41,031 bases of DNA from JANYCG01 sp031397915 (GTDB taxonomy: Bacteria > Pseudomonadota > Gammaproteobacteria > Burkholderiales > Burkholderiaceae_C). The stretch covers positions 1 to 41,031 of the forward strand of contig JANNMM010000034.1 in assembly GCA_031397915.1 (NCBI GenBank), in the 5' to 3' direction. A program made the translations under genes and the position numbers. Of this stretch, positions 16,729 to 26,400 are shown piece after piece. Numbering within the stretch: the first letter of the stretch is position 1; each line of letters opens with the position of its first letter. A model generated the notes under the pieces. The model saw only the letters and a list, made by a program, of their open reading frames with translations, made no database searches and was not told where the DNA came from.

Positions 16729-17958
16729 TTAATCAGCTTGTTTTCTGAGAAAAGCAGGGATTTCGTAATCGTCCATGCCACCGCTGGACAGGGCGTCAAC
16801 CTTCGCCGCCGCGGAGGTGCGGCCACGCCAAACCGCTGGCGTTCCCATGCTGCCGTAATCGGGTTGGGCGCCCATCAGGGGTGAGGCCTGGGTGACGGCG
16901 CCGCTGCTGGCAACGTTGGTCAGCGTGGGCACGTGAAAGGGCACGTTGTCGGTGCCGGTGCGCAACACCTGCAGGGGCGGCGCGGTGCGGCGCTGGCCCT
17001 GTCGCGACAGGCCGGTAGCGACCACGGTGACGCGGATGTCGTCGCCCAGACTGTCGTCGTAGGCGGTGCCGTAAATCACGTGGGCGTCAGCTGAGGCGTA
17101 GGCACGGATGGTGTTCATGGCCAGGCGCGACTCAGCCAGTTTGAGCGAACCCTTGCTGGCGGTGATCAACACCAGGACACCTTTGGCGCCAGAGAGGTCC
17201 ACGCCTTCGAGCAGCGGGCAGGCGACTGCCTGCTCGGCGGCAATGCGGGCGCGGTCCGGCCCGCCCGACATGGCGGTGCCCATCATGGCCTTGCCAGGCT
17301 CACCCATCACGGTGCGTACGTCTTCAAAGTCGACGTTCATGTGCGCCGGCACGTTGATGATCTCGGCAATGCCGCCAACCGCGTTTTTGAGCACGTCGTT
17401 GGCATGCTTGAAAGCCTCGTCCTGCGTGATGTCTTCGCCCAACACGTCCAGCAGTTTTTCATTCAGCACGACGATCAGGGAGTCGACATTGGCTTCAAGC
17501 TCGGCCAGGCCGTTGTCGGCGTTGGCCATGCGTCGCCCGCCTTCGAATTCGAACGGTTTGGTAACCACGCCCACGGTGAGGATGCCCATTTCGCGCGCGA
17601 CCCGTGCGATCACAGGTGCAGCGCCCGTGCCGGTGCCGCCGCCCATGCCGGCGGTGATGAACAACATGTGCGCGCCGTCGATGGAGGCACGGATGTCTTC
17701 GAGTGCCTGCTCGGCCGCATCACGGCCCTTGTCGGGTTTGCTACCCGCGCCCAGACCGGTGTTGCCAAGCTGGATGGTTTTGTGGGCGGCGCTGCGGCTC
17801 AGGGCCTGCGCATCGGTGTTGGCGCTGATGAATTCGACGCCCTGCACGCCACGTTCGATCATGTGCTCCACCGCGTTGCCACCACCACCGCCAACCCCGA
17901 TCACCTTGATCTGGGTGCCCATGTTGAAGGTCTCTTCCTCAATCATTTCGATGCTCAT
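16729..17958 (-). CDS. ftsZ: Cell division GTPase FtsZ
   Basis: This 409-residue tubulin homologue forms the Z-ring. The GTP-binding signature GGGTGTGAAP is at residues 107-116, the N-terminal VIGVGGGGGNAV loop is intact and the synergy loop NVDFEDVRTVM supplies the catalytic Asp. The C-terminal peptide DDYEIPAFLRKQ, which binds FtsA, is conserved. The ATG at 17958 is chosen because GGAG lies 7-10 nt upstream; a TTG 12 bp earlier is not needed. A 165-bp gap separates it from ftsA, enough for its own promoter, but I could not pick one with confidence. Confidence 0.98.
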   Translation of the reverse strand: MSIEMIEEETFNMGTQIKVIGVGGGGGNAVEHMIERGVQGVEFISANTDAQALSRSAAHKTIQLGNTGLGAGSKPDKGRDAAEQALEDIRASIDGAHMLFITAGMGGGTGTGAAPVIARVAREMGILTVGVVTKPFEFEGGRRMANADNGLAELEANVDSLIVVLNEKLLDVLGEDITQDEAFKHANDVLKNAVGGIAEIINVPAHMNVDFEDVRTVMGEPGKAMMGTAMSGGPDRARIAAEQAVACPLLEGVDLSGAKGVLVLITASKGSLKLAESRLAMNTIRAYASADAHVIYGTAYDDSLGDDIRVTVVATGLSRQGQRRTAPPLQVLRTGTDNVPFHVPTLTNVASSGAVTQASPLMGAQPDYGSMGTPAVWRGRTSAAAKVDALSSGGMDDYEIPAFLRKQAD

Positions 17959-18123
17959 GTGATTCTCCAAAAAATGCAGTTGCCTAAAAAATTGTGTCTC
18001 GTTGTTCTTCCAATCAACTCATGAAGGCGGGCCGGTGCACCGCCATCGTTCGGGCGACCTGTCTGGTGGCCCAACCGAACCTGTCATGTTGATTGATGTC
18101 ATCATCGTGTTGTCGATCGTGTT

Positions 18124-19353
18124 TTAGAAATTGCCGACAAACCAGTCTTTGACCTGGCCAAACGCGGTTTTCATCGAGCCATTTTTCTGCGCCACCTTCA
18201 TCCCGCGCAGGCGCGCCAGGCGCGCTTCCTCAAGCAGGCCCATGACCGTTGCGGCACGCGACTGCGCCACCATGTCAGAGAGCGACCCGGTGTATTTGGG
18301 AACACCGCGGCGCACGGGTTTCAGGAAAATGTCTTCACCAAGCTCCACCATGCCCGGCATGACGCAGCTGCCGCCAGTGAGCACGATGCCACTGGACAAC
18401 ACCTCTTCAAAACCCGAGCTGCGGATCACCTGCTGCACCAGCGAGAAAATCTCTTCAACACGCGGTTCGATCACGCCCGCAAGCGCCTGGCGCCCCAGCA
18501 TGCGCGGGCCCCGGTCGCCGAGGCCCGGCACTTCCACCTGGGTGTCGGGGTCGGCCAGCAACTGTTTGGCGCAGCCGCTTTCAACCTTGATGTCTTCGGC
18601 GTCCTTGGTGGGCGTGCGCAGGGCCATGGCGATGTCGCTGGTGATCAGGTCACCCGCAATCGGGATCACTGCCGTGTGCCGGATCGCTCCGTTGGTGAAG
18701 ATGGCCAGATCAGTGGTCCCCGCGCCGATGTCGACCAGCGCCACACCGAGCTCGCGTTCGTCTTCCGTCAGCACCGAGAGGCTGCTGGCCAGCGGGTTGA
18801 GCATCAGCTGCTCAACTTCCAGGCCGCAGCGGCGCACACATTTAATGATGTTTTCAGCGGCGCTCTGGGCACCCGTGACGATGTGCACCTTGGCCTCAAG
18901 GCGGATGCCGCTCATGCCGATGGGTTCTTTCACATCCTGCCCGTCGATCACGAACTCCTGGGGCTCAACCAGCAACAGGCGCTGGTCGGTGGAGATGTTG
19001 ATGGCCTTCGCGGTCTCGACGACCCGCGCCACATCCGCTTGCGTGACTTCGCGGTCCTTGATGGCTACCATGCCGCTGGAGTTGATGCCGCGGATGTGGC
19101 TGCCGGTGATGCCGGTGTAGACGCGCTGAATCTTGCAGTCGGCCATCAACTCGGCCTCCTTGAGCGCCTGCTGGATGCTTTGCACGGTGGCGTCAATGTT
19201 CACCACCACGCCGCGCTTGAGCCCATTGCTGGGCGCCACGCCCAGGCCGGCGAGTTTGAGCTCGCCGTTTGGCATGACCTCGGCCACCACCACCATCACC
19301 TTGGCGGTTCCGATGTCCAGGCCAACGACCAGGTCCTTGTATTCTTTTGCCAT
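18124..19353 (-). CDS. ftsA: Cell division protein FtsA
   Basis: This 409-residue actin-like protein tethers FtsZ to the membrane. The phosphate-1 motif DLVVGLDIGTAKV opens the protein, phosphate-2 is VALVDIGAGTTDLAIF, and the adenosine motif is GIVLTGGSCVMPG. The last residues KTAFGQVKDWFVGNF form the amphipathic membrane-targeting helix. It starts 30 bp after ftsQ, with AGGAG about 12 nt before its ATG. Confidence 0.97.
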   Translation of the reverse strand: MAKEYKDLVVGLDIGTAKVMVVVAEVMPNGELKLAGLGVAPSNGLKRGVVVNIDATVQSIQQALKEAELMADCKIQRVYTGITGSHIRGINSSGMVAIKDREVTQADVARVVETAKAINISTDQRLLLVEPQEFVIDGQDVKEPIGMSGIRLEAKVHIVTGAQSAAENIIKCVRRCGLEVEQLMLNPLASSLSVLTEDERELGVALVDIGAGTTDLAIFTNGAIRHTAVIPIAGDLITSDIAMALRTPTKDAEDIKVESGCAKQLLADPDTQVEVPGLGDRGPRMLGRQALAGVIEPRVEEIFSLVQQVIRSSGFEEVLSSGIVLTGGSCVMPGMVELGEDIFLKPVRRGVPKYTGSLSDMVAQSRAATVMGLLEEARLARLRGMKVAQKNGSMKTAFGQVKDWFVGNF

Positions 19354-19383
19354 ATTGCGTTTGTGCTCCTGTCTTTGCTGTCG

Positions 19384-20169
19384 CTATTTCTGGGGGGACG
19401 GCAATACCGTGGTGGTGACGCCCCGCAACCGGATCGCATAACCCCCTTCGTGTCGCAGGTCGGCGGACTCCAGTGCTTCGGGTTTGCGGCCGTGTTGTGC
19501 GGCGGCCTGGCTCAAGGTGGCGAGGAAACGCCGGGTGCGCACCTTGACCTCGTCGACGCTGCCGCGGCCAAGCTGCAGGACGGCACCGGTGTCCAGACGC
19601 GAGACCCAGCCTCCCCGGCCGGACAATTCCAGCTGGTCGATTTCCAGATTGAGGTTTTCAAAGAGCGGCTGCAGCGCCTGGTAGGTAGCCAGCACCTGGG
19701 CGGCCTGTCCGTCCGGGCCATGCAGGCGGGGCAACACGTCTTGCTCGACCTCATCGACATTGGCCTCAAAGACCTCGCCAAAACTGTTCACGAGCCGCGA
19801 CTCGCTTTCCGGGCCCCAATAAGCCACGGCCTGGTGCTCCTTCAGGTTGACGTGCAGGCGATTGGGGAATTCGCGTTTCACCACCGCCTGGCGGACCCAC
19901 GGAACCGACTCAAAGGCCTGTCGGGCACGGGCCAAGTCCAGCGTGAAAAAGCTGCCGGCCAGTCGGGGCGCCACATTTGCCTTCAAGGTCAGGGCGTTGT
20001 TGTGGCTGACTTCACCAGTCACCACAATGCCGGAGATTGAGAACCAGGGTGCCCGCAGTGCCCAGGTGACCAAAGCGCCGGCGACCAGCACAACAAAGAC
20101 GACCACCAGCACAGTCGTGGTCGCATTGATCAGGCGGATGTCCAGCGGCATGGGAAGGGGTTGGTTCAT
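19384..20169 (-). CDS. ftsQ: Cell division protein FtsQ
   Basis: This 261-residue bitopic protein has a short cytoplasmic N-terminus, one membrane segment (about residues 17-38) and a periplasmic part with a POTRA domain (APWFSISGIVVTGEVSHNN onward) followed by the FtsQ beta domain. LTLKANVAPRLAGSFFTLDL and FPNRLHVNLKEHQAVAYWG are typical FtsQ wording. It bridges FtsB/FtsL to other divisome proteins. Its ATG overlaps the ddl stop (ATGA at 20166-20169). Confidence 0.93.
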   Translation of the reverse strand: MNQPLPMPLDIRLINATTTVLVVVFVVLVAGALVTWALRAPWFSISGIVVTGEVSHNNALTLKANVAPRLAGSFFTLDLARARQAFESVPWVRQAVVKREFPNRLHVNLKEHQAVAYWGPESESRLVNSFGEVFEANVDEVEQDVLPRLHGPDGQAAQVLATYQALQPLFENLNLEIDQLELSGRGGWVSRLDTGAVLQLGRGSVDEVKVRTRRFLATLSQAAAQHGRKPEALESADLRHEGGYAIRLRGVTTTVLPSPQK

Positions 20170-21170
20170 GCCGGCGCTCCCGTTTTGGGCCGGTTTGCGG
20201 ATGCAGGCGTGTTGTCCAGTGCTGCCAGCTCAAGGATACGCAGGCACAGTGCCTCATAGGAGATACCGGCGGCCTTGGCCGACATCGGCACCAGGGAGTG
20301 AGAGGTCATGCCGGGCGATGTGTTCATCTCCAGCAAAAAGGGCTTGCGGTCGCTGGCCCGGATCATCAGGTCGGCGCGTGCCCAGCCGCGGCAACCCAGC
20401 GCGTTGAACGCTGCCAACACGATGCGCGAGATCTCCTTCTCTTCCGCTGCAGGCAACCCGCTCGGACACTGGTACTGCACGACGTCGGTGAAATACTTGT
20501 TCTGGTAGTCGTAGGCACCTTCTGGCGCCTTGATGCGGATCACCGGAAAGGCGACGGCGCCTGATCCGACGCCAATCACCGGGCATGTGACCTCTTCGCC
20601 CTCAATAAACTCCTCGCACAAGACATCCGGATCATGTCCAGCTGCGACGGTTACGGCCTCTTGCATTTGCGAGTAACCGGTGACCTTGCTCACGCCAATG
20701 GACGAGCCTTCACGTGGCGGCTTGACGATCAAAGGCAGGCCGAGCTCATCCGGTACGGCAATGACCTGCTCCCGCTGTTGGCGGCCAGCTTCCAGCAGCA
20801 CGTACCGGGGCGTTGGCAAGCCGGCGTGAAGCCAGACGCGTTTGGTCATGACCTTGTCGATGGCGATGCTGGACGACATCACGCCCGAGCCGGTATACGG
20901 AATACCCATCAGCTCCAGCGCACCCTGCACGGTTCCGTCTTCACCGAAACGGCCATGCAAGGCAATGAAGCATCGCTGGAAACCTTCACGCTTGAGCTCT
21001 GACATGTCACGGCCGGCCGGATCAAAGGCGTGTGCGTCCACACCTTGGGACAAGAGCGCCTTGAGCACACCATTGCCCGACATCAGCGAGACCTCGCGCT
21101 CAGCAGAAGCCCCACCCATCAGGACCGCCACTTTTCCAAAATTGGGATTTGTCTGGCTCATCGGTTTCAT
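20166..21170 (-). CDS. ddl: D-alanine--D-alanine ligase
   Basis: This ATP-grasp enzyme of 334 residues makes D-Ala-D-Ala for the MurF step. It starts VAVLMGGASAEREVSLMSG, has the flexible glycine/serine loop PPREGSSIGVSKV, and ends with the metal-binding EMNTSPGMTSHSLVP. The ATG at 21170 overlaps the murC stop (ATGA), matching the coupling of its neighbours; an in-frame ATG 9 bp later is a second option. The frame continues further upstream but only over murC. Confidence 0.96.
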   Translation of the reverse strand: MKPMSQTNPNFGKVAVLMGGASAEREVSLMSGNGVLKALLSQGVDAHAFDPAGRDMSELKREGFQRCFIALHGRFGEDGTVQGALELMGIPYTGSGVMSSSIAIDKVMTKRVWLHAGLPTPRYVLLEAGRQQREQVIAVPDELGLPLIVKPPREGSSIGVSKVTGYSQMQEAVTVAAGHDPDVLCEEFIEGEEVTCPVIGVGSGAVAFPVIRIKAPEGAYDYQNKYFTDVVQYQCPSGLPAAEEKEISRIVLAAFNALGCRGWARADLMIRASDRKPFLLEMNTSPGMTSHSLVPMSAKAAGISYEALCLRILELAALDNTPASANRPKTGAPA

Positions 21171-22591
21171 CCTGGGTGGGCGTCCTGCCCGGTTTGCGCC
21201 AGCATTTGCGCCAACCTGGCCGGCATGGCACCAATCGATCCTGCGCCCATGCACAACACAACATCGCCGGCTTGGGCGTTCTCAACCACAGCCTCAGCCA
21301 TGTTGGCAATCTCGTCAACGAACACCGGCTCCACCTTGCCCGCCACGCGCAGGGCCCGCGCCAGCGCGCGACCGTCGGCAGCCACAATGGGCGCTTCGCC
21401 AGCGGCATACACCTCGGACAGCAGAACCAGGTCAGCGGCCCCAATGACTTTGACAAAATCTTCGAAGCAGTCACGGGTGCGGGTGTACCGATGCGGCTGA
21501 AAAGCCAGCACCAGCCGCCGGCCCGGAAATGCGCCGCGCGCTGCCGCCAGCGTGGCCGCCATCTCGACCGGGTGGTGGCCGTAATCGTCCACCAGGCGGA
21601 ATACGCCGCCACCCTTCGCCGGCAAATCGCCATAACTCTGAAAGCGCCGGCCCACACCCTGGAACGTCTCCATGGCACTGACCACGGCTGCGTCCTGCAC
21701 GTTGAGTTCAACCGCCACGGCAATGGCCGCCAACGCGTTCAGTACGTTGTGGCGGCCCGGCAAATTCAGCACAACCTTCAAGTCCGGCAAGGTGACGCCA
21801 TTGCGCCTTTGCACCGTGAACTGCATTTGCCCGTCGACCGCCAGCACATCAACCGCACGCACCTGCGCGCCTTCGTCAAAACCATATGTGGTGACCGGGC
21901 AGGTCACCAGCGGCACGATGTCGCGCACGGCAGCGTCATCCACACACAGGATGGCTGTGCCGTAAAACGGCATGCGGTGCAGGAAATCGACGAACGCCTG
22001 CTTGAGGCGCTCAAAGTCGTACCCGTAGGTCTCCATGTGGTCGGCGTCAATGTTGGTCACCACAGCCATCACCGGCAGCAGATTCAGGAACGACGCGTCG
22101 GATTCATCCGCCTCCACCACGATGTAGTCGCCCTTGCCCAGGCGTGCGTTGGCGCCGGCACTGGTGAGGCGTCCGCCAATCACGAAGGTCGGGTCCAGAC
22201 CGGCTTCGACCAGCACACTGGCGACGAGGCTGGTGGTGGTGGTCTTGCCGTGGGTGCCGGCAATTGCGACCCCCTGTTTGAGGCGCATCAACTCGGCCAG
22301 CATCAGGGCCCTGGGAACGATGGGGATGTGGTGTTCGCGCGCTGCCAGCACCTCAAGGTTGTCGTCCTTGACCGCAGTTGACGTAACCACCGCATCGGCG
22401 CCTTGCACGTTTTGCGCTGCGTGGCCGATGAAGGTGTTGATCCCCAGTCCGCCGAGCCGCCGTAGCGTGGCGCTGTCAGACTGGTCTGAGCCGGAAATGG
22501 TGTACCCCAACGTGTGCAACACTTCGGCGATGGCGGACATGCCTGAGCCGCCGATGCCGACGAAATGGATGTGTCTGACAGCGTGTTTCAT
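21167..22591 (-). CDS. murC: UDP-N-acetylmuramate--L-alanine ligase MurC
   Basis: This 474-residue enzyme adds L-Ala to UDP-MurNAc. It begins with the Rossmann-like VRHIHFVGIGGSGMSAIAEV, contains the ATP loop IAGTHGKTTTTSLVAS and the conserved DDYGHHPVEM typical of MurC. ATG 22591 overlaps the murG stop by ATGA and its own TGA overlaps ddl in the same way, so it is translationally coupled on both sides. Confidence 0.97.
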   Translation of the reverse strand: MKHAVRHIHFVGIGGSGMSAIAEVLHTLGYTISGSDQSDSATLRRLGGLGINTFIGHAAQNVQGADAVVTSTAVKDDNLEVLAAREHHIPIVPRALMLAELMRLKQGVAIAGTHGKTTTTSLVASVLVEAGLDPTFVIGGRLTSAGANARLGKGDYIVVEADESDASFLNLLPVMAVVTNIDADHMETYGYDFERLKQAFVDFLHRMPFYGTAILCVDDAAVRDIVPLVTCPVTTYGFDEGAQVRAVDVLAVDGQMQFTVQRRNGVTLPDLKVVLNLPGRHNVLNALAAIAVAVELNVQDAAVVSAMETFQGVGRRFQSYGDLPAKGGGVFRLVDDYGHHPVEMAATLAAARGAFPGRRLVLAFQPHRYTRTRDCFEDFVKVIGAADLVLLSEVYAAGEAPIVAADGRALARALRVAGKVEPVFVDEIANMAEAVVENAQAGDVVLCMGAGSIGAMPARLAQMLAQTGQDAHPG

Positions 22592-23679
22592 GATTCCCTG
22601 CGCTTCGACGCCCAGGATTCGCATCCCTTGACGATGTGTTCGGTGGCGCCAGTCTTCGCCATTTTTTTGGCGGCAATGGCCGCTGCCATCAACGTTGGTC
22701 GATCAGCCCTGGCCAGCATGCGCGCAAGGCGCTCAGGTGTCAGATCAACTTGCTGCACCAGCCAGCCGCCACTTTTGTCGGCCAGAAAATTCGCATTCGT
22801 GGTTTGGTGATCGTCTACCGCAGATGGAAAAGGTACAAACACCGCGGCCACACCGACTGCCGCCAACTCGGTCACGGTGCTGGCACCGGCTCGGCAAATC
22901 ACCAGATCGGCATCGGCCATGGCCTCTGCCGTGTTGTCGATGAACGGCGTCAGGTGGGCATGCACGCCCGCTTGGGCATAGTTGGCCTCCAATTGCCCGA
23001 TTTGTTTTTGTCCACTTTGGTGGGTCACCATTGGCCGCGCGTCGATGGGCAACTGCGCCAACGCCTTGGGGACCACGTCATTCAGTGCCGACGCACCCAG
23101 ACTGCCGCCAAGCACCAGAATGCGCAACGGCCCATGCCGCCGTGAAAACCGTGCGGCCGGATCTGCCTGATTCAGGAACTCGGGGCGCAACGGGTTGCCG
23201 ATCCAGCGCGCCTGTTTGAGCACGTCCGGAAAGGCCGTATAAACGCTGCTGGCGAATCGCGCCAATTGGCGGTTGGCCATGCCCGCGACCGAATTTTGCT
23301 CATGCAGGATCAGGGCCTTGCGCAGCAACACAGCGACGATACCGGCGGGCACGGTGATGTAGCCGCCAAAGCCGACCACCACGTCTGGTTTGACGCGCCA
23401 CATCACACGCAGGCTTTGCCAGGTGGCGCGCAGCAGGCGCAGCGGCAGGCCCACCAAGGCCGCCATGCCTTTTCCCCGCACTCCCGAAAATTCGACGGCG
23501 TCAAAATCGAAACCGCGGGGCGGCACCAGCTGGCTTTCCATGCTGGGTGTTGCCGCGGTCCCGCTGGAGCCGAGCCAGGAAACCTTCCAGCCCGCGTCGC
23601 GCAAGGCGCCAGCAACGGCCAGGCCCGGGAAGATGTGACCACCCGTTCCGCCAGCGACAACGAGCGCGGTTTTGCTCAT
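22588..23679 (-). CDS. murG: UDP-GlcNAc:undecaprenyl-pyrophosphoryl-MurNAc-pentapeptide GlcNAc transferase MurG
   Basis: This 363-residue GT28 glycosyltransferase converts lipid I to lipid II on the inner face of the membrane. The N-terminal glycine loop VAGGTGGHIFPGLAVA, the second loop LVLGGSLGASALND and the UDP-GlcNAc site CRAGASTVTELAAVG are all present. It overlaps ftsW upstream and murC downstream by ATGA. Confidence 0.97.
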   Translation of the reverse strand: MSKTALVVAGGTGGHIFPGLAVAGALRDAGWKVSWLGSSGTAATPSMESQLVPPRGFDFDAVEFSGVRGKGMAALVGLPLRLLRATWQSLRVMWRVKPDVVVGFGGYITVPAGIVAVLLRKALILHEQNSVAGMANRQLARFASSVYTAFPDVLKQARWIGNPLRPEFLNQADPAARFSRRHGPLRILVLGGSLGASALNDVVPKALAQLPIDARPMVTHQSGQKQIGQLEANYAQAGVHAHLTPFIDNTAEAMADADLVICRAGASTVTELAAVGVAAVFVPFPSAVDDHQTTNANFLADKSGGWLVQQVDLTPERLARMLARADRPTLMAAAIAAKKMAKTGATEHIVKGCESWASKRRES

Positions 23680-24860
23680 TTGCGCCCCCCTTGCATCATG
23701 GCGCGGCTTTCATGGTCAATGCGCAACACGACAGCGATGGCGATCACGTTGACGAGAATCGCCGAACCCCCAAAACTCATCAGCGGCAAGGTAAGCCCCT
23801 TGGTGGGCAAAGCGCCCAGGTTCACACCCATGTTGATGAAGGCCTGAAATCCCATCCAGACACCTACGCCCTGCGCCACCAAGCCGGCAAAAACCCGGTC
23901 CAGCGCGATGGCTTGCCGGCCGATGTGCATCATGCGCCGCGTCATCCAGAAGAAAAGGGCGATCACGGCAATGACACCGACCAGACCAAATTCCTCGCCA
24001 ATCACTGCCAGCAGAAAGTCGGTGTGCGCTTCGGGCAACCAGTGAAGTTTTTCCACGCTGCCACCCAGACCAACACCGAAAATTTCGCCCCGGCCAATGG
24101 CAATCAGTGAGTGGGTGAGTTGGTAACCCTTGCCCAGCGCGTGTTCCTCAGCCCATGGATTGAGGTAAGCAAAAATGCGCTCACGGCGGAATTCACTCAA
24201 GGCGATCATCAAGCCGAAAGCCACCATCAAAATCGAGGCAATGAGGAAGAACATGCGGGCGTTCACGCCACCCAGAAACAGAATTCCCATGGCGATCACG
24301 GCGATCACCATGAAGGCTCCCATATCCGGTTCAGCCAGCAGCAAAAGCCCCACGATCGCGATCGCCACCGCCATCGGTGCGACGGCCTGGAAGAAGCGCT
24401 CTTTCACATCCATCTTGCGCACCATGTAGTCCGACGCATAAAGCAACACCGCGAATTTGGCGAGCTCGGAAGGCTGAAAACCGGTGATGCCCAGGGGAAT
24501 CCAGCGCTTGGCGCCGTTGACGCCTTTGCCCACATGGGGTATCAGCACCACGACCAGCAAAATCAGCGAGACGACAAACAACCATGGCGCTGCTTTCTCC
24601 CAGGTTTCGATGGGTATCTGAAAAGCAATCAAGGCCGCGACAAATGCCACCCCAATCGAAATCACATGCCTCAACAGGAAATGGGTGTGGGTGTAGCGGG
24701 AAAACTTGGGGTTCTCCGGCATCGCGATCGAGGCCGAATAGACCATCACCAGGCCCCAGACCAGCAAGGCGACCGTGACCCAGATCAAGGACTGGTCCAG
24801 CCCAGGCGCGCGGCGGGGCATTTGTCCGGCAATGGGCAGGCGCTGGGTCAGGGTACTCAT
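23676..24860 (-). CDS. ftsW: Septal peptidoglycan polymerase FtsW (SEDS family)
   Basis: This 394-residue membrane protein has about ten segments and polymerises lipid II at the septum with FtsI. SEDS features: VYSASIAMPEN near the first segment, GAKRWIPLGITGFQPSELAK, AEPDMGAFMV, the extracellular PEAHTDFLLAVIGEEFGLVG with the putative catalytic Asp, and FGGSAILVNVIAI at the end. The ATG at 24860 overlaps the murD stop (ATGA). Confidence 0.96.
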   Translation of the reverse strand: MSTLTQRLPIAGQMPRRAPGLDQSLIWVTVALLVWGLVMVYSASIAMPENPKFSRYTHTHFLLRHVISIGVAFVAALIAFQIPIETWEKAAPWLFVVSLILLVVVLIPHVGKGVNGAKRWIPLGITGFQPSELAKFAVLLYASDYMVRKMDVKERFFQAVAPMAVAIAIVGLLLLAEPDMGAFMVIAVIAMGILFLGGVNARMFFLIASILMVAFGLMIALSEFRRERIFAYLNPWAEEHALGKGYQLTHSLIAIGRGEIFGVGLGGSVEKLHWLPEAHTDFLLAVIGEEFGLVGVIAVIALFFWMTRRMMHIGRQAIALDRVFAGLVAQGVGVWMGFQAFINMGVNLGALPTKGLTLPLMSFGGSAILVNVIAIAVVLRIDHESRAMMQGGRK

Positions 24861-26395
24861 GTTTGCCCCTGCAGCACCGTGCCACGTTCGTGGGCCAAAG
24901 CCAGGACGGCCTCGCAAAACATGGCGGCACGGTGGCCATAGTTGTCGAACATGTCAAAACTCGCACAGGCCGGCGACATCAGCACGGCATCCCCAGCATG
25001 TGCCGCACGGTTGGCGAGCACCACTGCGTCCTGCATCGAGACAGCGTCGAGCAGCGGCACGCCCGTGGGCTCGAGTACCTCGCGGATTTTTGGCGCATCA
25101 CGTCCGATCAGGACAGCGGTTCGCACAAACTTGGCCACCGGCGCGGCCAGCGGCGTGAAGTCCTGGCCCTTGCCATCACCGCCCAAAATGACTACCAGCT
25201 TGCGTTCTGCGCCCAGCCCATTCAACGCCGCGATGGTGGCCCCCACGTTGGTGCCCTTGCTGTCGTCAAAAAACTCGACTTCGTTGACGGTGCCAACCGA
25301 CTCCACGCGGTGGGGTTCACCCCGGTATTCGCGCAGTCCGTACAACATGGGCGCCAAAGTGCAGCCTACGGCCGAGGCCAGGGCCAATGCCGTGAGTGCA
25401 TTGACGGCATTGTGGCGGCCCCGGATACGCAAGGCATCGGCGGGCATCAAACGCTGGATGAAGAGCTCCTGCGGTTCCTCATTGCGTTTTCGGCGCGCCC
25501 CGTCAGCCTCCTGCGTACGGACCAGCCAGGCCATGCCGTTGACCTCCTCGATCCCAAAATCTCCTGGCCGCTCGGGCATGTCACTGCCAAAAGTAAGGTA
25601 TTCGCGGTTTTCCTGGCGCTCGCGGGCCTTGCGTTCCCTGGCGTTTGCAGGTTGCGTTGGCGCTGGCAACATGGCCATCACGGTGGGGTCATCGCGGTTG
25701 AGGACCATCAGGCCTTTAGCGCCAAACACTTTCGCTTTTGCCGCTGCATAGGATTGAAGGTTGCCATGCCAGTCCAGGTGATCCTGCGAAACATTCAACA
25801 CGGCGGCCACGGTCGGTTCAAAGGTTTCGGCCTCGTGCAACTGAAAGCTGGAGAGTTCCAACACCCAGACATCCGGCAAGTTGTTGCCATCCAGGCGCGC
25901 CGCCAGGGTATCCAGAAGCGTTGGGCCGATGTTGCCGGCAACGGCGACCGACTTGCCCGAGCGCTCGACCAATTGGCCGGTGAGTAACGTCACTGTCGTC
26001 TTGCCATTGGTGCCGGTAATTGCAATCACCTGGGGGGAATAGCCGGTTTCGGATTTGAGCGCCAACAGGGCCGAGGAAAACAATTCCAGTTCGCCCATCG
26101 GCTTTTCGGCGCTGCCATCCGCTGCCACCAGCGCCGGCGCAACATCAACCGGTGTAAGCCCCGGGCTTTTGAACACGTGGGTATACGGCCTGTCGGGCGT
26201 ACGGATGCTGTCAAACCCGCCATGAATAAACACGGCACCCGCAACCTCTGCATTCAGGACATCGAGATTCGGCGGGCTCTGGCGGGTGTCGGCCACGGTG
26301 ATGCGGGCGCCTTGGCGCGCGCACCAGCGCGCCATCGCAAGTCCGGAGGTGCCAAGGCCCAGGATGAGAACATCTTGATCTTTGAGGTTGATCAC
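24857..26395 (-). CDS. murD: UDP-N-acetylmuramoyl-L-alanine--D-glutamate ligase MurD
   Basis: This 512-residue enzyme adds D-Glu to UDP-MurNAc-L-Ala. The start is GTG 26395 with GGGAA just upstream and only 5 bp after mraY, giving VINLKDQDVLILGLGTSGLA. The ATP loop ITGTNGKTTVTLLTGQ and central-domain ELSSFQLHEAE and NVSQDHLDWHG are standard. It is about 70 residues longer than E. coli MurD; much of this is a charged insertion around residues 260-330 (ARERKARERQENREY and EADGARRKRNEEPQE). The insertion is in frame, so the enzyme should be active. Confidence 0.95.
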   Translation of the reverse strand: MINLKDQDVLILGLGTSGLAMARWCARQGARITVADTRQSPPNLDVLNAEVAGAVFIHGGFDSIRTPDRPYTHVFKSPGLTPVDVAPALVAADGSAEKPMGELELFSSALLALKSETGYSPQVIAITGTNGKTTVTLLTGQLVERSGKSVAVAGNIGPTLLDTLAARLDGNNLPDVWVLELSSFQLHEAETFEPTVAAVLNVSQDHLDWHGNLQSYAAAKAKVFGAKGLMVLNRDDPTVMAMLPAPTQPANARERKARERQENREYLTFGSDMPERPGDFGIEEVNGMAWLVRTQEADGARRKRNEEPQELFIQRLMPADALRIRGRHNAVNALTALALASAVGCTLAPMLYGLREYRGEPHRVESVGTVNEVEFFDDSKGTNVGATIAALNGLGAERKLVVILGGDGKGQDFTPLAAPVAKFVRTAVLIGRDAPKIREVLEPTGVPLLDAVSMQDAVVLANRAAHAGDAVLMSPACASFDMFDNYGHRAAMFCEAVLALAHERGTVLQGQT

Positions 26396-26400
26396 GTTCC